A stretch of DNA of 64,000 bases from an uncultured Oscillospiraceae bacterium. Lineage in GTDB: Bacteria > Bacillota > Clostridia > Oscillospirales > Acutalibacteraceae. The stretch is from the NCBI GenBank assembly GCA_900555015.1, contig USJL01000009.1, positions 3,523 through 67,522 of the forward strand. Reading direction: 5' to 3'. The notes under the pieces were generated by a model. It worked only from the letters and a program-made list of their open reading frames with translations. It was not told the DNA's origin and searched no databases. A program made the position numbers and the translations under genes. Shown in pieces: positions 33,413 to 44,577 of this stretch (the stretch's first letter is position 1; each line of letters begins with the position of its first letter).

Positions 33413-34315
33413 TTAAATTATTCCTTTGTATTCAAGCAATTCTTTCTCTGTTACGTATCCGGAAAGAGCGCCAACTTTTGTAACTGCTTTTCCTCCTGTA
33501 ATATTTCCAAATTCAATACAGTCTTTTAGGTTGTAATCATAATATAATCCGTAAACAAAACCTGCTAAAAAAGCGTCTCCTGCACCTGTGCTGTCTACAT
33601 TGTGAAATTCTTTAATGCTGGGGCAGAAAAAGTATTCATCACCATCAATTCCTATGCACCCGTCCTTATCAACCTTAACAACAACCTTGTTAAAATATTC
33701 TTTAAGTGCATGTGCGGCGTCTTTGGCATTGCTGCAACCTGTAATTCTTAACGCTTCTTTTTGGTTAGGTGTGTAGTAATCTGCAACTTCCAATAAATCG
33801 CTGTATTTTTCAATGGTCATATCTTCGTCCCAACCCATATCAAGCACCATTGTTGTGCCTTCGCTTTTCAGTTTTTTGTAAACATCCAAAAATCCGCCGG
33901 GAGCCATAAGACAAATCTTTGCACCTTTGGCAATTTGGTAGAATGCTTCTTTTGCATCGTCACCCGGTTCAATAGTGCCTTTTCCGTATGTAACGAAACT
34001 TCTGTCGTTTTTTAAAATTATTGCAGATGTTATATTAAGGGGAATTTCATTTCCTTTGTAAAGGTTTGTAGGCGAAACGCCGTTTTTTTCAAATTCCTTT
34101 TTTGCAAAATCAGAAAACATATCGTTTCCGAGTTCCGTGGCAATTTTTGCATTAATTCCAAGTCTGCCTAAATTTATTAAAGTGGCAGGCAGTCCTCCTC
34201 CCAGCTGAAGCTGAAATCTGTTTGTATAAACTTCTTCGCCCACATCGGGAATCTTTGGCATATTTTCATATAAAAGGTCAACACTGGTTGCACCTGCACC
34301 TGCTATAAAACTCAT
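33413..34315 (-). CDS. PfkB-family carbohydrate kinase
   Basis: 300 residues of the ribokinase/PfkB fold. LGGGLPATLINLGRLG near the N-terminus and the catalytic anion-hole motif DSTGAGDAFLAGF near the C-terminus are intact. Substrate (fructose, ribose, nucleoside or other sugar) cannot be told. The gene is single, between the dlt and pyr operons; ATTAGGAGATTTAAAA gives its start. Confidence 0.88.
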   Translation of the reverse strand: MSFIAGAGATSVDLLYENMPKIPDVGEEVYTNRFQLQLGGGLPATLINLGRLGINAKIATELGNDMFSDFAKKEFEKNGVSPTNLYKGNEIPLNITSAIILKNDRSFVTYGKGTIEPGDDAKEAFYQIAKGAKICLMAPGGFLDVYKKLKSEGTTMVLDMGWDEDMTIEKYSDLLEVADYYTPNQKEALRITGCSNAKDAAHALKEYFNKVVVKVDKDGCIGIDGDEYFFCPSIKEFHNVDSTGAGDAFLAGFVYGLYYDYNLKDCIEFGNITGGKAVTKVGALSGYVTEKELLEYKGII

Positions 34316-34415
34316 TTTTAAATCTCCTAATGTGTTAAATTCTTTCCGTTTTTATAGTTTATATAATATTTTAAAATCATTCAATAAAAAATATATTATT
34401 GTAATAAATTTGTAA

Positions 34416-34444
34416 TTGACTTGAAGTGCCGTTTCATATATAAT
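34416..34444 (+). promoter_or_regulatory. Promoter of the pyrimidine operon
   Basis: TTGACT (34416-34421), 17-bp spacer, TATAAT (34439-34444). The leader is only about 25 bases, leaving no room for a PyrR attenuator. Confidence 0.85.
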
Positions 34445-34475
34445 ATCAAGGATAACGAAAGGTTGGTATTTATTT

Positions 34476-35750
34476 ATGACTTTGCTTATAAAAAATGCCC
34501 GAGTGTTTAAGGGTAATAAATTTGAAAAGTCAGACGTTCTCATTAAGAACTCTAAAATAGAAACCATTGGCACCTCCATTTTATTTAATGGAGCAGATCG
34601 TGTTTTTGATTTTATGGATAAGTATTTATTAATTCCGGGTTTTGTTGATGTACACGTACATTTACGAGAGCCCGGTTTTTCTTATAAAGAAACCGTTAAA
34701 ACAGGAACAGCTGCGGCAGCTAAATCAGGTTATACCGCTGTTTGCACAATGCCAAATGTAAATCCCGCTCCGGATTCTGTAGAAAATCTTGCAGTTCAGC
34801 AAAATATTATTGATAATGACGCTGTTATTGATGTTTTTCCTTTTGCTTCAATTACAAAAGGCAGAAAGGGCTGCGGCGAATGTGTTGATTTTGAGTCTTT
34901 AAAAAATAAAGTAATCGGTTTTTCCGATGACGGCTGCGGCGTGCAGTCAGAGGAACTTATGGAACAGGCAATGATTCGTTGTGCCAAGTGCGGCGCAATT
35001 ATTTCGGCTCATTGCGAGGTTAACGAATTGCTTCACGGCGGCTATATTCACGACGGTGAGTATTGTAAAACACACAATCATAAAGGAATTTGCAGCGAAA
35101 GCGAATGGCAGCAAATAGAAAGAGATTGCCGCCTTGCTGAAAAAACAGGTTGTCGCTATCATGTTTGCCATATTTCAACAAAAGAAAGTGTTGATATTAT
35201 TCGCCGTGCCAAAGCAAGAGGTGTAAAGGTTACCTGCGAAACAGGACCTCATTATCTTACAATGTGCGATATGGACTTGCAGGAAGACGGCAGATTTAAA
35301 ATGAACCCGCCCATTCGCTCAAGGGAAGATATGCAGGCGCTTATAGAGGGTGTTAAGGACGGTACTATTGATGTTATTGCAACCGACCATGCCCCTCACA
35401 GTAAAGAAGAAAAGGCAAAAGGGCTTGAAAAAAGTGCCATGGGCGTTGTCGGTCTTGAAACTGCATTTCCTGTTCTTTATACAAAGTTAGTTGAAACCGG
35501 TGTGATTTCACTTGAAAAGCTTGTTGATATGATGAGCGTTAAATCGAGAGAGATTTTCGGCATAGAAGGCGGCGTTATTGAAGAGGGTGCAGTTGCAGAT
35601 TTGTGTGCTGTTAATTTAGATGAAAAATGGGTTGTAAATCCAAAAGACTTTGTTTCTATGGGCAAAGCCACACCTTTTGAAAACTGGGAACTTAAAAGTA
35701 AAAATATTTTAACTGTGTTGAGAGGAGAGATTGTGTATGAAGCCATTTAA
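34476..35750 (+). CDS. pyrC: Dihydroorotase PyrC
   Basis: Closes carbamoyl-aspartate to dihydroorotate. 424 residues. Zinc site VDVHVHLREPG, further His ligands in SAHCEV and CHIST, and the late Asp in ATDHAPHS. First gene of a nine-gene UMP operon. GAAAGGTTGG precedes the ATG at a wide spacing. It overlaps carA by 14 bp. Confidence 0.95.
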   Translation: MTLLIKNARVFKGNKFEKSDVLIKNSKIETIGTSILFNGADRVFDFMDKYLLIPGFVDVHVHLREPGFSYKETVKTGTAAAAKSGYTAVCTMPNVNPAPDSVENLAVQQNIIDNDAVIDVFPFASITKGRKGCGECVDFESLKNKVIGFSDDGCGVQSEELMEQAMIRCAKCGAIISAHCEVNELLHGGYIHDGEYCKTHNHKGICSESEWQQIERDCRLAEKTGCRYHVCHISTKESVDIIRRAKARGVKVTCETGPHYLTMCDMDLQEDGRFKMNPPIRSREDMQALIEGVKDGTIDVIATDHAPHSKEEKAKGLEKSAMGVVGLETAFPVLYTKLVETGVISLEKLVDMMSVKSREIFGIEGGVIEEGAVADLCAVNLDEKWVVNPKDFVSMGKATPFENWELKSKNILTVLRGEIVYEAI

Positions 35751-36825
35751 CAAAAAAATCGTGCTTGAAAACGGCGCCGAATTTTACGGCTACGGCTTTG
35801 GAGCAGATAAAGAAGCAATTAATGAAATTGTTTTCAATACATCTATGGTAGGTTATCAGGAAATTATTTCCGACCCGTCATATACAGACCAAATGGTTTG
35901 TATGACTTATCCGCTTATCGGTAATTACGGTATGACTGATGAAGACTATGAAACAAAAGTACCTACTATGGGCGGTCTTATCGTAAGGGAATATAACGAT
36001 TTACCGTCAAACTTCCGTTATACAAAAACTTTAAGTGAAGTTTTGGATGAGTATAATATTCCTGCTATCAGCGGTGTTGATACAAGAAAAATCACGCGTA
36101 TCATAAGAGATGAGGGAAGCCAAAAGGTTATTATTACAGATGCTTCAACTCCAACAGAAGAAGCACTTAAAAAAGTTCGTGAATATCAAATTCCCACCGA
36201 TATGGTTTCAAGAGTAAGCTGTAAAAAGCGCTGGTATTCAAGAACTCCAAATCATAAGTTTGACGTTGTTGCCGTAGATTGCGGAATGAAACACAATATT
36301 GTTCGTAAATTCAACGAAAAGGGATGTAACGTTACCGTTGTTCCTTATAATACTACTGCCGAAGAAATTATGAATATGAATCCGGACGGATTGTTCCTTT
36401 CAAACGGACCCGGAAACCCGGAGGATGTTCAGCCGGTAATTGAAGTTGTTCGTCAGCTTAAAGGCAAACTTCCTATTTTCGGCATTTGCTTGGGTCATCA
36501 AATGATTTCACTTGCCTTGGGCGCAAAAACATTTAAAATGAAATTCGGTCACAGAGGCGGAAATCACCCTGTAATGAACCTTGAAACAGGCAAAATCGAA
36601 ATTACATCTCAAAACCATTCATATGCTGTTGATGTGGATTCTCTTAACGGCACACCGTTAACTTTAACTCATAAAAATCTTCTTGATAATACTGCCGAAG
36701 GCGTTGAATGCAAAGATTTAAAAATCTTTTCCGTTCAGTATCATCCGGAAAGTGCTCCCGGTCCTCAAGACAGCGCATATCTTTTTGATAAATTTATTTC
36801 ATTAATGAAGAAGGAGGAAGAATAA
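35737..36825 (+). CDS. carA: Carbamoyl-phosphate synthase small subunit (pyrimidine copy)
   Basis: Glutaminase subunit that hands NH3 to CarB. 362 residues. Class I amidotransferase triad is visible: nucleophile in FGICLGHQ and the C-terminal HPE ([10 protein letters not shown]). Start is the ATG at 35737 behind GAGGAGAG; a TTG two codons upstream is less likely. It lies inside the pyr operon, so by analogy with pyrAA of Bacillus this is the pyrimidine-dedicated enzyme. A second carA is in the arg operon at 51.7 kb. Confidence 0.95.
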   Translation: MKPFNKKIVLENGAEFYGYGFGADKEAINEIVFNTSMVGYQEIISDPSYTDQMVCMTYPLIGNYGMTDEDYETKVPTMGGLIVREYNDLPSNFRYTKTLSEVLDEYNIPAISGVDTRKITRIIRDEGSQKVIITDASTPTEEALKKVREYQIPTDMVSRVSCKKRWYSRTPNHKFDVVAVDCGMKHNIVRKFNEKGCNVTVVPYNTTAEEIMNMNPDGLFLSNGPGNPEDVQPVIEVVRQLKGKLPIFGICLGHQMISLALGAKTFKMKFGHRGGNHPVMNLETGKIEITSQNHSYAVDVDSLNGTPLTLTHKNLLDNTAEGVECKDLKIFSVQYHPESAPGPQDSAYLFDKFISLMKKEEE

Positions 36826-36827
36826 TT

Positions 36828-39800
36828 ATGCCAAAACGCACAGATATACATAAAATTCTTGTAATCGGTTCAGGCCCTATCGTTATCGGACAGGCTGCCG
36901 AATTCGACTACTCCGGCACACAGGCTTGTCTTTCTCTTCGCGAAGAGGGTTATGAGGTAGTTCTTATTAACTCAAACCCTGCAACTATTATGACAGATAC
37001 GGATATTGCCGATAAGGTTTATATGGAACCTTTAAATCTTGAATATGTTGCCAGAATTATCCGCCACGAAAGACCGGATGCTATTTTACCGTCCCTTGGC
37101 GGTCAAACAGGTTTAAATCTTGCCGTTCAACTTGCAAAAAAAGGCGTTCTTAAAGAATGTGATGTTGAAATTTTGGGAACAAGTTTTGACGCTATTGAAA
37201 GAGCGGAAGACAGAGAACTTTTTAAAGATTTATGTGAAAAATTAGGCGAACCTGTTTTGCCGTCCGATATTTGTAATACCCTTGAAGACGGATTGCGTAT
37301 CGCTTCCGAAATCGGCTATCCTGTTGTTCTTCGTCCGGCGTTCACATTGGGCGGTACAGGCGGCGGTTTTGCAGATAATGAAGAAGAATGTAAGCTTATG
37401 CTTAAAAATGCTCTTGCTTTATCACCGGTTCATCAGGTTCTTGTTGAAAAAAGTATTAAGGGCTATAAAGAAATTGAATATGAAGTAATGCGTGATGCAA
37501 ATGACACGGCAATTACAATTTGTAATATGGAAAATATTGACCCTGTAGGTATTCATACAGGTGACTCTGTTGTTGTTTGCCCATCCCAAACGTTAACTAA
37601 TAAAGAATATCAAATGTTAAGAGATTCCGCACTTCGCATTATTCGTGAACTTAAAATCGAAGGCGGCTGTAACGTTCAGTTTGCTCTTGACCCTCATTCA
37701 TTCCAATATTATCTTATTGAAGTTAATCCCCGTGTTTCACGTTCATCGGCACTTGCGTCAAAGGCGTCAGGCTATCCTATTGCCAGAGTTTCCGCAAAAA
37801 TTGCAGTGGGTATGCATCTTGATGAAATTCAAATTGCCAATACTCCGGCTTCGTTTGAACCAACACTTGACTATGTTGTTTCAAAAATCGCTCGTTTCCC
37901 GTTTGATAAGTTTGCAGACGCAAATAACAGTCTTAACACACAAATGAAAGCAACGGGCGAGGTTATGGCTATCGGCAGAACTGTAGAGGAAAGTTTGCTT
38001 AAAGCCGTTCGCTCTCTTGAAATCGGCGTGTGCCATTTGTATATGAGTAAATTTGACGAATATACGGCAGACCAACTTCTTGACTATATTAAAATCGGCA
38101 CTGACGACAGATTGTATGCAATAGCACAGTTAATAAGGCTTAATGTAGACTTAAACAGAATTTACAACGCAACAAAAATTGATATGTTCTTTATTGAAAA
38201 AATCAAAAATATTGTTGAATTTGAATCTGTTTTAAAATCAAATAAAAATGATATTCAAACACTTAAAGACGCTAAAAAAATGGGCGTATCCGATAAGTTT
38301 ATCGGTGAGTGCTGGGATTTAACAGAAGCAGATGTGTTTAAACTCAGAAAAGCAAACAACATTTTCCCTGTTTATAAAATGATAGATACTTGTGCTTCCG
38401 AGTTTGATTCATATGTTCCTTATTTCTATTCAACTTATGAGGAAGAAAACGAAAGCATTGTGTCCGACAGAAAGAAAATCATTGTTCTCGGCTCAGGCCC
38501 TATCAGAATCGGTCAGGGTGTTGAATTTGACTATTCAACCGTTCATGCAATTTGGTCCATTAAAGAAGCAGGCTATGAAGCAATTATTATTAATAATAAC
38601 CCTGAAACAGTTTCAACAGACTATACAACATCCGATAAGCTTTATTTTGAACCGTTAACGGTTGAGGATGTTATGAATATTATTGAACTTGAAAATCCTC
38701 TCGGAATCGTTGTTTCCCTTGGCGGTCAAACTGCAATTAACCTTGCACCTCCTCTTGATGCTTTGGGTGTTCCTATTATCGGCACAGATGTTGCAGCTAT
38801 TGATAAAGCCGAAAACAGAGATTCCTTTGAAAAAGTAATGAATGAATTGGGCATTCCTCAACCAAAGGGTGTAGCCGTAACAAATATTGAAGACGGTGTA
38901 AAGGTAGCCGAAAAAATCGGTTATCCCGTTCTTGTTCGCCCAAGCTTTGTTTTAGGCGGCAGGGCAATGCAAATTGTTGCAAATGAGGAAAGTTTGCGCC
39001 ATTATCTTCAAACGGCTGTTGAAATTAATACAGAGCAGCCTGTACTTGTAGATAAATACATTATGGGTAAAGAACTTGAGGTAGACGCTATTTGCGACGG
39101 TGAAAATGTGTTTATTCCCGGAATTATGGAACACGTTGAAAGAACAGGTGTGCACAGCGGCGACTCTATTTCCGTTTATCCTACGTTCAGCGTAACTCAA
39201 GATGTTAAAGATAAAATTATTGATTACACTGTTAAATTGGGTAAAGCAATCGGCATTGTGGGATTATATAACATTCAGTTTATTGCCGATTCAAACGATG
39301 ATGTTTTTGTAATCGAAGTAAATCCACGTTCTTCAAGAACAGTTCCTTTCCTTTCAAAAGCTACTTCTGTACCTATGGCTCACATTGCAACACAGGTTAT
39401 TTTGGGTCATAGCCTTAAGGAACAGGGCATAACACAGGTATATCCTGCCGAAAAGAAACGCTGGTATGTTAAAGCTCCTGCTTTTTCATTCTCAAAACTT
39501 AAGGGTATGGATACTTACCTTTCTCCTGAAATGAAGTCAACAGGTGAGGCAATCGGTTACGATAAATCTCTTACAAGAGCACTTTATAAAGCAATTCAGG
39601 CAAGCGGTCTTAATGTGTCAAACTACGGCACTGTGCTTGTAACCATTGCCGATAATGATAAGCCCACAGCGTTGCCGTTAATTAAACGTTTTTATGACCT
39701 GGGCTTTAATATTGAAGCAACCGAGGGTACTGCAAAATTCCTTAAAAAGCACGGCATCAGAACAAGGGTTCGTGCAAAACTTACAGAGGATGACAGCGAT

Positions 39801-40013
39801 GAAATTTTAATGGCTCTTCGTCAAGGTCATATTGCTTATGTAATTAATACTATAGACATCAGCCACGGCGACAGCCATTCCGACGGTTCGGAAATCAGGC
39901 GTGCCGCTGTTGAAAATAATGTTACAATGTTTACATCTCTTGATACGGTTAAGGTTCTTCTTGATGTTCTTGAAGAAATCACTTTGGGCGTTTCTACCAT
40001 TGATGCGGAGTAA
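36828..40013 (+). CDS. carB: Carbamoyl-phosphate synthase large subunit (pyrimidine copy)
   Basis: 1061 residues in the usual two ATP-grasp halves. Each begins with the phosphate-binding signature ([15 protein letters not shown] and [15 protein letters not shown]). The C-terminal allosteric domain follows (~930-1061). Length is normal and ends at the expected point, in contrast to the copy in the arg operon. AAGGAGGAAGAATAATT is a strong start. It makes carbamoyl phosphate for PyrB. Confidence 0.96.
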   Translation: MPKRTDIHKILVIGSGPIVIGQAAEFDYSGTQACLSLREEGYEVVLINSNPATIMTDTDIADKVYMEPLNLEYVARIIRHERPDAILPSLGGQTGLNLAVQLAKKGVLKECDVEILGTSFDAIERAEDRELFKDLCEKLGEPVLPSDICNTLEDGLRIASEIGYPVVLRPAFTLGGTGGGFADNEEECKLMLKNALALSPVHQVLVEKSIKGYKEIEYEVMRDANDTAITICNMENIDPVGIHTGDSVVVCPSQTLTNKEYQMLRDSALRIIRELKIEGGCNVQFALDPHSFQYYLIEVNPRVSRSSALASKASGYPIARVSAKIAVGMHLDEIQIANTPASFEPTLDYVVSKIARFPFDKFADANNSLNTQMKATGEVMAIGRTVEESLLKAVRSLEIGVCHLYMSKFDEYTADQLLDYIKIGTDDRLYAIAQLIRLNVDLNRIYNATKIDMFFIEKIKNIVEFESVLKSNKNDIQTLKDAKKMGVSDKFIGECWDLTEADVFKLRKANNIFPVYKMIDTCASEFDSYVPYFYSTYEEENESIVSDRKKIIVLGSGPIRIGQGVEFDYSTVHAIWSIKEAGYEAIIINNNPETVSTDYTTSDKLYFEPLTVEDVMNIIELENPLGIVVSLGGQTAINLAPPLDALGVPIIGTDVAAIDKAENRDSFEKVMNELGIPQPKGVAVTNIEDGVKVAEKIGYPVLVRPSFVLGGRAMQIVANEESLRHYLQTAVEINTEQPVLVDKYIMGKELEVDAICDGENVFIPGIMEHVERTGVHSGDSISVYPTFSVTQDVKDKIIDYTVKLGKAIGIVGLYNIQFIADSNDDVFVIEVNPRSSRTVPFLSKATSVPMAHIATQVILGHSLKEQGITQVYPAEKKRWYVKAPAFSFSKLKGMDTYLSPEMKSTGEAIGYDKSLTRALYKAIQASGLNVSNYGTVLVTIADNDKPTALPLIKRFYDLGFNIEATEGTAKFLKKHGIRTRVRAKLTEDDSDEILMALRQGHIAYVINTIDISHGDSHSDGSEIRRAAVENNVTMFTSLDTVKVLLDVLEEITLGVSTIDAE

Positions 40014-40016
40014 TTT

Positions 40017-40745
40017 ATGTATAAACAAAATATATATGAAATAATTTCAAACAACGCTTTAACCGAAAATGTTTTTAAAATGATTTTAAAGGGCGATACA
40101 AAGTATATAACCGCTCCCGGTCAATTTATTAACATTCTTCTTTCAGGTAAGTTTTTAAGGCGACCTATTTCTGTTTGTGATTATGACGATAAAACCATAA
40201 CAATAATTTATAAGGTTGTAGGCGAGGGAACGGCGCAGTTAAGCAAAATGCAATCCGGCGAAAAACTTGACTGCTTAACCGGTCTCGGTAACGGTTACAA
40301 TATTTCAAAATCAAAAAATCCTCTTGTAATCGGCGGCGGAGTAGGTGTTCCGCCAATGTATAATTTAGCAAAGTGCCTTATTGCAAATAATCAAACTCCA
40401 ACGGTTATTTTAGGTTTTAATACCAAGTCTGAAATCTTTTATGAGCAAGAGTTTAAAGCTCTCGGCTGTAATGTTATTGTTGCCACGGCAGACGGCAGTT
40501 ACGGCGTAAAAGGCTTTGTAACAGACGCTATGCCCGATGATTACGATTATTTTTATACTTGCGGACCGATGCCTATGTTTAAGGCAATAGAATCTGTTGC
40601 AAAAACATCGGGTCAGTACAGTTTTGAGGAAAGAATGGGCTGCGGATTCGGTGCGTGTATGGGTTGTTCCTGTAAAACAAAATACGGCAATAAACGAATT
40701 TGTAAAGACGGCCCCGTGCTTGAAAGGGAGGAAATAATATGGTAG
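40017..40745 (+). CDS. pyrK: Dihydroorotate dehydrogenase electron-transfer subunit PyrK
   Basis: FAD- and [2Fe-2S]-containing subunit of the NAD-linked class 1B enzyme. 242 residues: FAD-binding RRPISVCDYD, nucleotide-binding GGGVGVPPM, and the C-terminal cluster ligands in CGFGACMGCSCKT plus a later Cys. Overlaps pyrD by 7 bp; the two subunits function as a heterotetramer. Confidence 0.94.
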   Translation: MYKQNIYEIISNNALTENVFKMILKGDTKYITAPGQFINILLSGKFLRRPISVCDYDDKTITIIYKVVGEGTAQLSKMQSGEKLDCLTGLGNGYNISKSKNPLVIGGGVGVPPMYNLAKCLIANNQTPTVILGFNTKSEIFYEQEFKALGCNVIVATADGSYGVKGFVTDAMPDDYDYFYTCGPMPMFKAIESVAKTSGQYSFEERMGCGFGACMGCSCKTKYGNKRICKDGPVLEREEIIW

Positions 40746-41650
40746 ATTTATCTGTAAATTTCTGCGGTATGGAAATGGATAATCCTGTAGTTCCTGCCAG
40801 CGGTACGTTTGGCTACGGTAAAGAATTTAAGGATTTTTACGATATTAATATTTTAGGCTCCTTTTCTTTTAAAGGAACAACTAAAGATGCCAGGTTCGGC
40901 AATCCGACTCCTCGTATTGCCGAATGTTCGTCCGGTATGATTAATGCCGTGGGTCTTCAAAATAACGGAGTTCATCACGTTATAGAGCATGAGCTTGTTG
41001 AAATGAAACAGTATTTTAATAAAAAAGTAATTGCCAATGTAAGCGGTTTTTCTGTTGATGATTATGCTTATACATGCAGTTTGCTTGATAAACAGGAGCA
41101 GGTTGGAATTTTAGAGGTTAATGTTTCCTGCCCAAATGTTCACGGCGGCGGAATGAACTTTGGAACAGACCCTAAATGTGCCGCAGAAGTTACAAAAGCG
41201 GTTAAGGCGGTAACTTCCAAACCGGTAGTTATTAAACTTTCTCCCAATGTAACTGATATTGTTTCTATCGCAAAAGCTTGTGAGGAAGCCGGTGCAGACG
41301 GAGTTTGTCTTATTAATACAATGCTTGGTATGAGAATAGACCTTAACAAAAGAAAGCCTGTTATTGCCAATAAAATGGGCGGATTCAGCGGCGATGCAAT
41401 TTTCCCTGTGGCTGTCAGAATGGTTTATCAGGTTTCAAGGGCTTGCAATATCCCGGTTATGGGTTGCGGCGGCGTTTCTTCTGCAAAAAATGTTATTGAA
41501 ATGATGATGGCAGGTGCAACAGCTGTGCAGGTCGGTGCCGCAAATCTTGTTAATCCGTATGTTTGTAAGGAAATAATAGAGGCGTTGCCGGCAGAGTGTG
41601 AAAAATTAGGTATAAATAAATTAAGTGATATTATAGGAGTGGTTGATTAA
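40739..41650 (+). CDS. pyrD: Dihydroorotate dehydrogenase catalytic subunit (class 1B)
   Basis: Oxidises dihydroorotate to orotate. 303 residues; the active-site loop [11 protein letters not shown] carries the catalytic cysteine expected of class 1 enzymes, and FMN-binding GCGGVSS lies near the C-terminus. Presence of PyrK immediately upstream defines it as the NAD+-dependent class 1B enzyme. GGGAGGAAATAAT precedes the ATG. Overlaps pyrF by one base (TAATG). Confidence 0.95.
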   Translation: MVDLSVNFCGMEMDNPVVPASGTFGYGKEFKDFYDINILGSFSFKGTTKDARFGNPTPRIAECSSGMINAVGLQNNGVHHVIEHELVEMKQYFNKKVIANVSGFSVDDYAYTCSLLDKQEQVGILEVNVSCPNVHGGGMNFGTDPKCAAEVTKAVKAVTSKPVVIKLSPNVTDIVSIAKACEEAGADGVCLINTMLGMRIDLNKRKPVIANKMGGFSGDAIFPVAVRMVYQVSRACNIPVMGCGGVSSAKNVIEMMMAGATAVQVGAANLVNPYVCKEIIEALPAECEKLGINKLSDIIGVVD

Positions 41651-42348
41651 TGGGAAAAGACGTTATTATTGCTTGCGATTTCAGCAGCGCGAAAGAAACA
41701 TTTGATTTTCTTGATAAATTTACAGACGAAAAGCCGTTTGTAAAAATCGGCATGGAACTTTATTATGCCGAAGGTCCGTCAATCGTTAAAGAAATTAAAA
41801 AAAGAGGTCATAAAATCTTTCTTGATTTAAAACTTCATGATATTCCAAATACTGTAAAAAAAGCTATGTCTGTTTTGTCAAATCTTGATGTTGATATGAC
41901 AAATTTGCATGCAGCCGGTACTGTTGAAATGATGAAGGCAGCTGTTGAAGGTTTAACAAAGCCTGACGGAACAAGACCTATCCTTATTGCCGTAACACAG
42001 CTTACTTCAACAAGTGAAGAAAGAATGCAAAAAGAATTGTTAATCAATGCTTCAATTAATGATACTATTGTTAAATATGCAGAAAATGCAAAAGAAGCAG
42101 GGCTTGACGGCGTTGTTTGTTCTCCTCTTGAAGCTGGTATGGTTAAAGATGCTTGCGGCAAAGATTTTTATACCGTAACTCCCGGCGTAAGATTTGCCGA
42201 CGGTGATGTTGGCGACCAGGTTCGTGTAACAACACCGGCAAAAGCAAAGGAAATCGGTTCAGACTATATTGTTGTGGGCAGACCTATAACACAGGCAGAA
42301 AATCCTATTGAAGCATACAGAAGATGCGTAAGCGAGTTTGTGGGCTGA
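41650..42348 (+). CDS. pyrF: Orotidine-5'-phosphate decarboxylase PyrF
   Basis: Final step to UMP. 232 residues, TIM barrel with the [10 protein letters not shown] catalytic array (Asp-Lys-Asp) and VVGRPITQA phosphate-binding end. Translationally coupled to pyrD. A 101-bp gap without any gene follows before pyrE. Confidence 0.95.
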   Translation: MGKDVIIACDFSSAKETFDFLDKFTDEKPFVKIGMELYYAEGPSIVKEIKKRGHKIFLDLKLHDIPNTVKKAMSVLSNLDVDMTNLHAAGTVEMMKAAVEGLTKPDGTRPILIAVTQLTSTSEERMQKELLINASINDTIVKYAENAKEAGLDGVVCSPLEAGMVKDACGKDFYTVTPGVRFADGDVGDQVRVTTPAKAKEIGSDYIVVGRPITQAENPIEAYRRCVSEFVG

Positions 42349-42449
42349 TTATTTATAATGCAAATTTATCCGTTTATACGTCTTATTGCGGCTACCTTAA
42401 GGCGTTAGGATTTAATAATATTTGTAGTCGGAAAGGTTTGTAAATTATT

Positions 42450-43091
42450 ATGAAAATTACCAATGAAATCATTGCAAAAGATTTGCTTTCAATTAAGGCT
42501 GTTTTCTTAAAGCCGGAAGACCCGTTTACTTGGGCATCGGGAATTAAAAGCCCAATTTATTGTGATAACAGGTTAACGCTTTCCGCTCCCGAAGTCAGAA
42601 AAGATGTGGAATCGGGTCTTGCAGAAATCGTTAAGGAAAAATTTCCGGAAGCAGAAGTGTTAATGGGTACATCAACAGCAGGTATTGCTCATGCCGCAAT
42701 TACCGCAACAATACTTGATATGCCTATGGGTTATGTTCGTTCCGGTCATAAAGACCACGGCAGACAAAATCAAATAGAGGGCAAACTCGAAAAAGGTCAA
42801 AAGGTAGTTGTTATTGAAGATTTAATTTCAACAGGCGGCTCTGTTCTTGAAGTTGTAGATGTTCTTCGTCAGGCAGGAGCAGATGTTTTGGGCGTTGCTT
42901 CGATTTTTACTTACGGTATGCAAAAGGGTATAGACAGGCTTAAAGAAGCAAATGTAACAAATTACAGCCTTTCTGATTTTAATACTCTTGTAGGCGTTGC
43001 CGCACAAGAAGGTTATATTAAAGAAAGTGATGTTGTAAAACTTAAAACATTTATTAAAAATCCTTCCGACCCTGCTTGGATGGAACTTTAA
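42450..43091 (+). CDS. pyrE: Orotate phosphoribosyltransferase PyrE
   Basis: Adds ribose-5-P from PRPP to orotate. 213 residues; PRPP-binding motif [14 protein letters not shown] and the flexible catalytic loop [11 protein letters not shown] are intact. It is separated from pyrF by 101 bp that contain TTAGG/CCTTAA-like repeats but no clear terminator or promoter. It is therefore most likely still in the operon. Confidence 0.95.
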   Translation: MKITNEIIAKDLLSIKAVFLKPEDPFTWASGIKSPIYCDNRLTLSAPEVRKDVESGLAEIVKEKFPEAEVLMGTSTAGIAHAAITATILDMPMGYVRSGHKDHGRQNQIEGKLEKGQKVVVIEDLISTGGSVLEVVDVLRQAGADVLGVASIFTYGMQKGIDRLKEANVTNYSLSDFNTLVGVAAQEGYIKESDVVKLKTFIKNPSDPAWMEL

Positions 43092-43102
43092 GGAGAAAAA
43101 CA

Positions 43103-44035
43103 ATGCGTCATCTTTTAGATACAACCGATTTGTCAGTAGAAGAAATAGACGAAATTATTGCCCTTGCGTCAGATATTATTGAAAATAAAAAAAAGTACGC
43201 TCATGTGTGCGACGGAAAAATTTTGGCAACTTTGTTTTTTGAACCCAGCACCAGAACAAGGCTTTCTTTTGAATCGGCAATGCTTTCTTTGGGCGGTAAA
43301 GTTTTAGGCTTTTCCGAGGCTAATTCTTCCTCAGCTTCTAAAGGTGAAACAGTCGGTGATACTATAAAAGTAGTTTCCTGTTATTCAGATATTATTGCTA
43401 TGCGCCATCCGGTTGAGGGTGCTCCCCGTGTTGCCACATTTAAAAGTAATGTTCCAGTAATTAATGCCGGCGACGGCGGACACAGCCACCCAACACAAAC
43501 TATGACGGATTTGCTTACCATTTTTCGTGAAAAAGGCAGATTCAATAATTTAACAATCGGTCTTTGCGGCGATTTAAAATTCGGCAGAACCGTTCACAGC
43601 TTAATTAAAGCAATGTGCAGGTACAGCAATATTAAATTTGTTCTTATTTCTCCAAAGGAACTTTCCGTTCCCGATTATATTAAAACAGATTACCTGGACG
43701 AGTTTAATATGGAATATGAAGAGGTTGAAAAAATGGAGGATGTTATGCCGTCTTTGGATATTCTTTATATGACCCGTGTTCAGCGTGAAAGGTTTTTCTC
43801 CGAAGATGAATATTTAAAACATAAAGACGCTTTCATTCTTAATAAAGAAAAGCTTGCAAACGCAAAACCCGATTTAACAATAATGCACCCTCTTCCGAGA
43901 GTAAATGAAATTGCGGTTGATGTTGATGATGACCCCCGTGCAAAATATTTTGAACAGGTGGCAAACGGCAGATTTGTGCGAATGGCATTAATTATTAAAC
44001 TTCTTCAGTGGGGAGGTGCCTTTGATGAAGATTGA
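43103..44035 (+). CDS. pyrB: Aspartate carbamoyltransferase catalytic subunit PyrB
   Basis: Commits carbamoyl phosphate to pyrimidines. 310 residues. [13 protein letters not shown] (carbamoyl-phosphate site) and HPLPRVNEI (aspartate site). Start is the ATG at 43103 behind AAGGAGAAAAACA; the frame is open into pyrE, but that extension has no site. Overlaps pyrI by 11 bp. Unusually for the operon order, the second pathway enzyme sits near the end. Confidence 0.95.
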   Translation: MRHLLDTTDLSVEEIDEIIALASDIIENKKKYAHVCDGKILATLFFEPSTRTRLSFESAMLSLGGKVLGFSEANSSSASKGETVGDTIKVVSCYSDIIAMRHPVEGAPRVATFKSNVPVINAGDGGHSHPTQTMTDLLTIFREKGRFNNLTIGLCGDLKFGRTVHSLIKAMCRYSNIKFVLISPKELSVPDYIKTDYLDEFNMEYEEVEKMEDVMPSLDILYMTRVQRERFFSEDEYLKHKDAFILNKEKLANAKPDLTIMHPLPRVNEIAVDVDDDPRAKYFEQVANGRFVRMALIIKLLQWGGAFDED

Positions 44036-44435
44036 TGAAATCGAAAACGGCTATGTCCTTGACCATATTACAGCGGGTTCGGGTTTAAAAATTTATGAGG
44101 CTTTGGGTCTTGATAAACTTTCCTGCCAGGTTGCAATTATTCAAAATGCAAAATCCGAAAAAATGGGTAAAAAAGATATTATTAAGGTTAATGAATTAAT
44201 AGATTTAAACCTTGATGTTTTAAGTTACTTGGAGCCGGATATAACAGTTAATGTTATTAAAAACGGCAATGCCCAAAAACTCAAATTAACTATGCCAAAA
44301 AGATTAATCAATATTGTTAAATGTTCTAATCCAAGGTGCATTTCAAATGTTGAAGAAAATATAGATTATGAGTTTGTTTTAACAGATAATAAGGGTACCT
44401 ATCGTTGCCTTTATTGTGAAACGAAAGCAAAGTAA
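44025..44435 (+). CDS. pyrI: Aspartate carbamoyltransferase regulatory subunit PyrI
   Basis: 136 residues. N-terminal nucleotide-binding domain and a C-terminal zinc domain with four cysteines (CSNPRC and CLYC), which joins regulatory to catalytic chains. Its presence implies an allosteric (CTP/ATP-responsive) E. coli-like holoenzyme, which Bacillus lacks but many Clostridia have. ATG at 44025 behind GGGAGGTGCC. Confidence 0.94.
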   Translation: MKIDEIENGYVLDHITAGSGLKIYEALGLDKLSCQVAIIQNAKSEKMGKKDIIKVNELIDLNLDVLSYLEPDITVNVIKNGNAQKLKLTMPKRLINIVKCSNPRCISNVEENIDYEFVLTDNKGTYRCLYCETKAK

Positions 44436-44437
44436 TA

Positions 44438-44478
44438 AAAAATGGCACGCAGTTATTAATCTGCATGCCGTTTTTTAT
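44438..44478 (+). terminator. Terminator of the pyr operon
   Basis: AAATGGCACGCAG / CTGCATGCCGTTT hairpin with one internal mismatch and a T6 tail. Confidence 0.82.
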
Positions 44479-44481
44479 AAA

Positions 44482-44501
44482 TAGCATTTAACTAAATGCT
44501 A
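44482..44501 (+). promoter_or_regulatory. Near-perfect palindrome upstream of the BMP-lipoprotein gene
   Basis: TAGCATTTA-AC-TAAATGCTA: 9-bp arms around two bases. It lies just upstream of a TTGCAT/TATTAT promoter-like pair (44516-44544) and could be an operator for the lipoprotein gene. Confidence 0.4.
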
Positions 44502-44577
44502 ACTTTGTATATCCTCTTGCATAATGGCGTATTTTTTGTTATTATATTACAGTAAAAATTTATTCGGGGTATCAGTT

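Noticed and set aside
34445..34475. Search for a PyrR attenuator ahead of pyrC
   Set aside because: The leader is about 25 bases and has no hairpins; no PyrR-type anti-antiterminator is present.
42349..42449. Possible promoter or small gene between pyrF and pyrE
   Set aside because: No complete promoter pair, no terminator and no coding frame of useful length.
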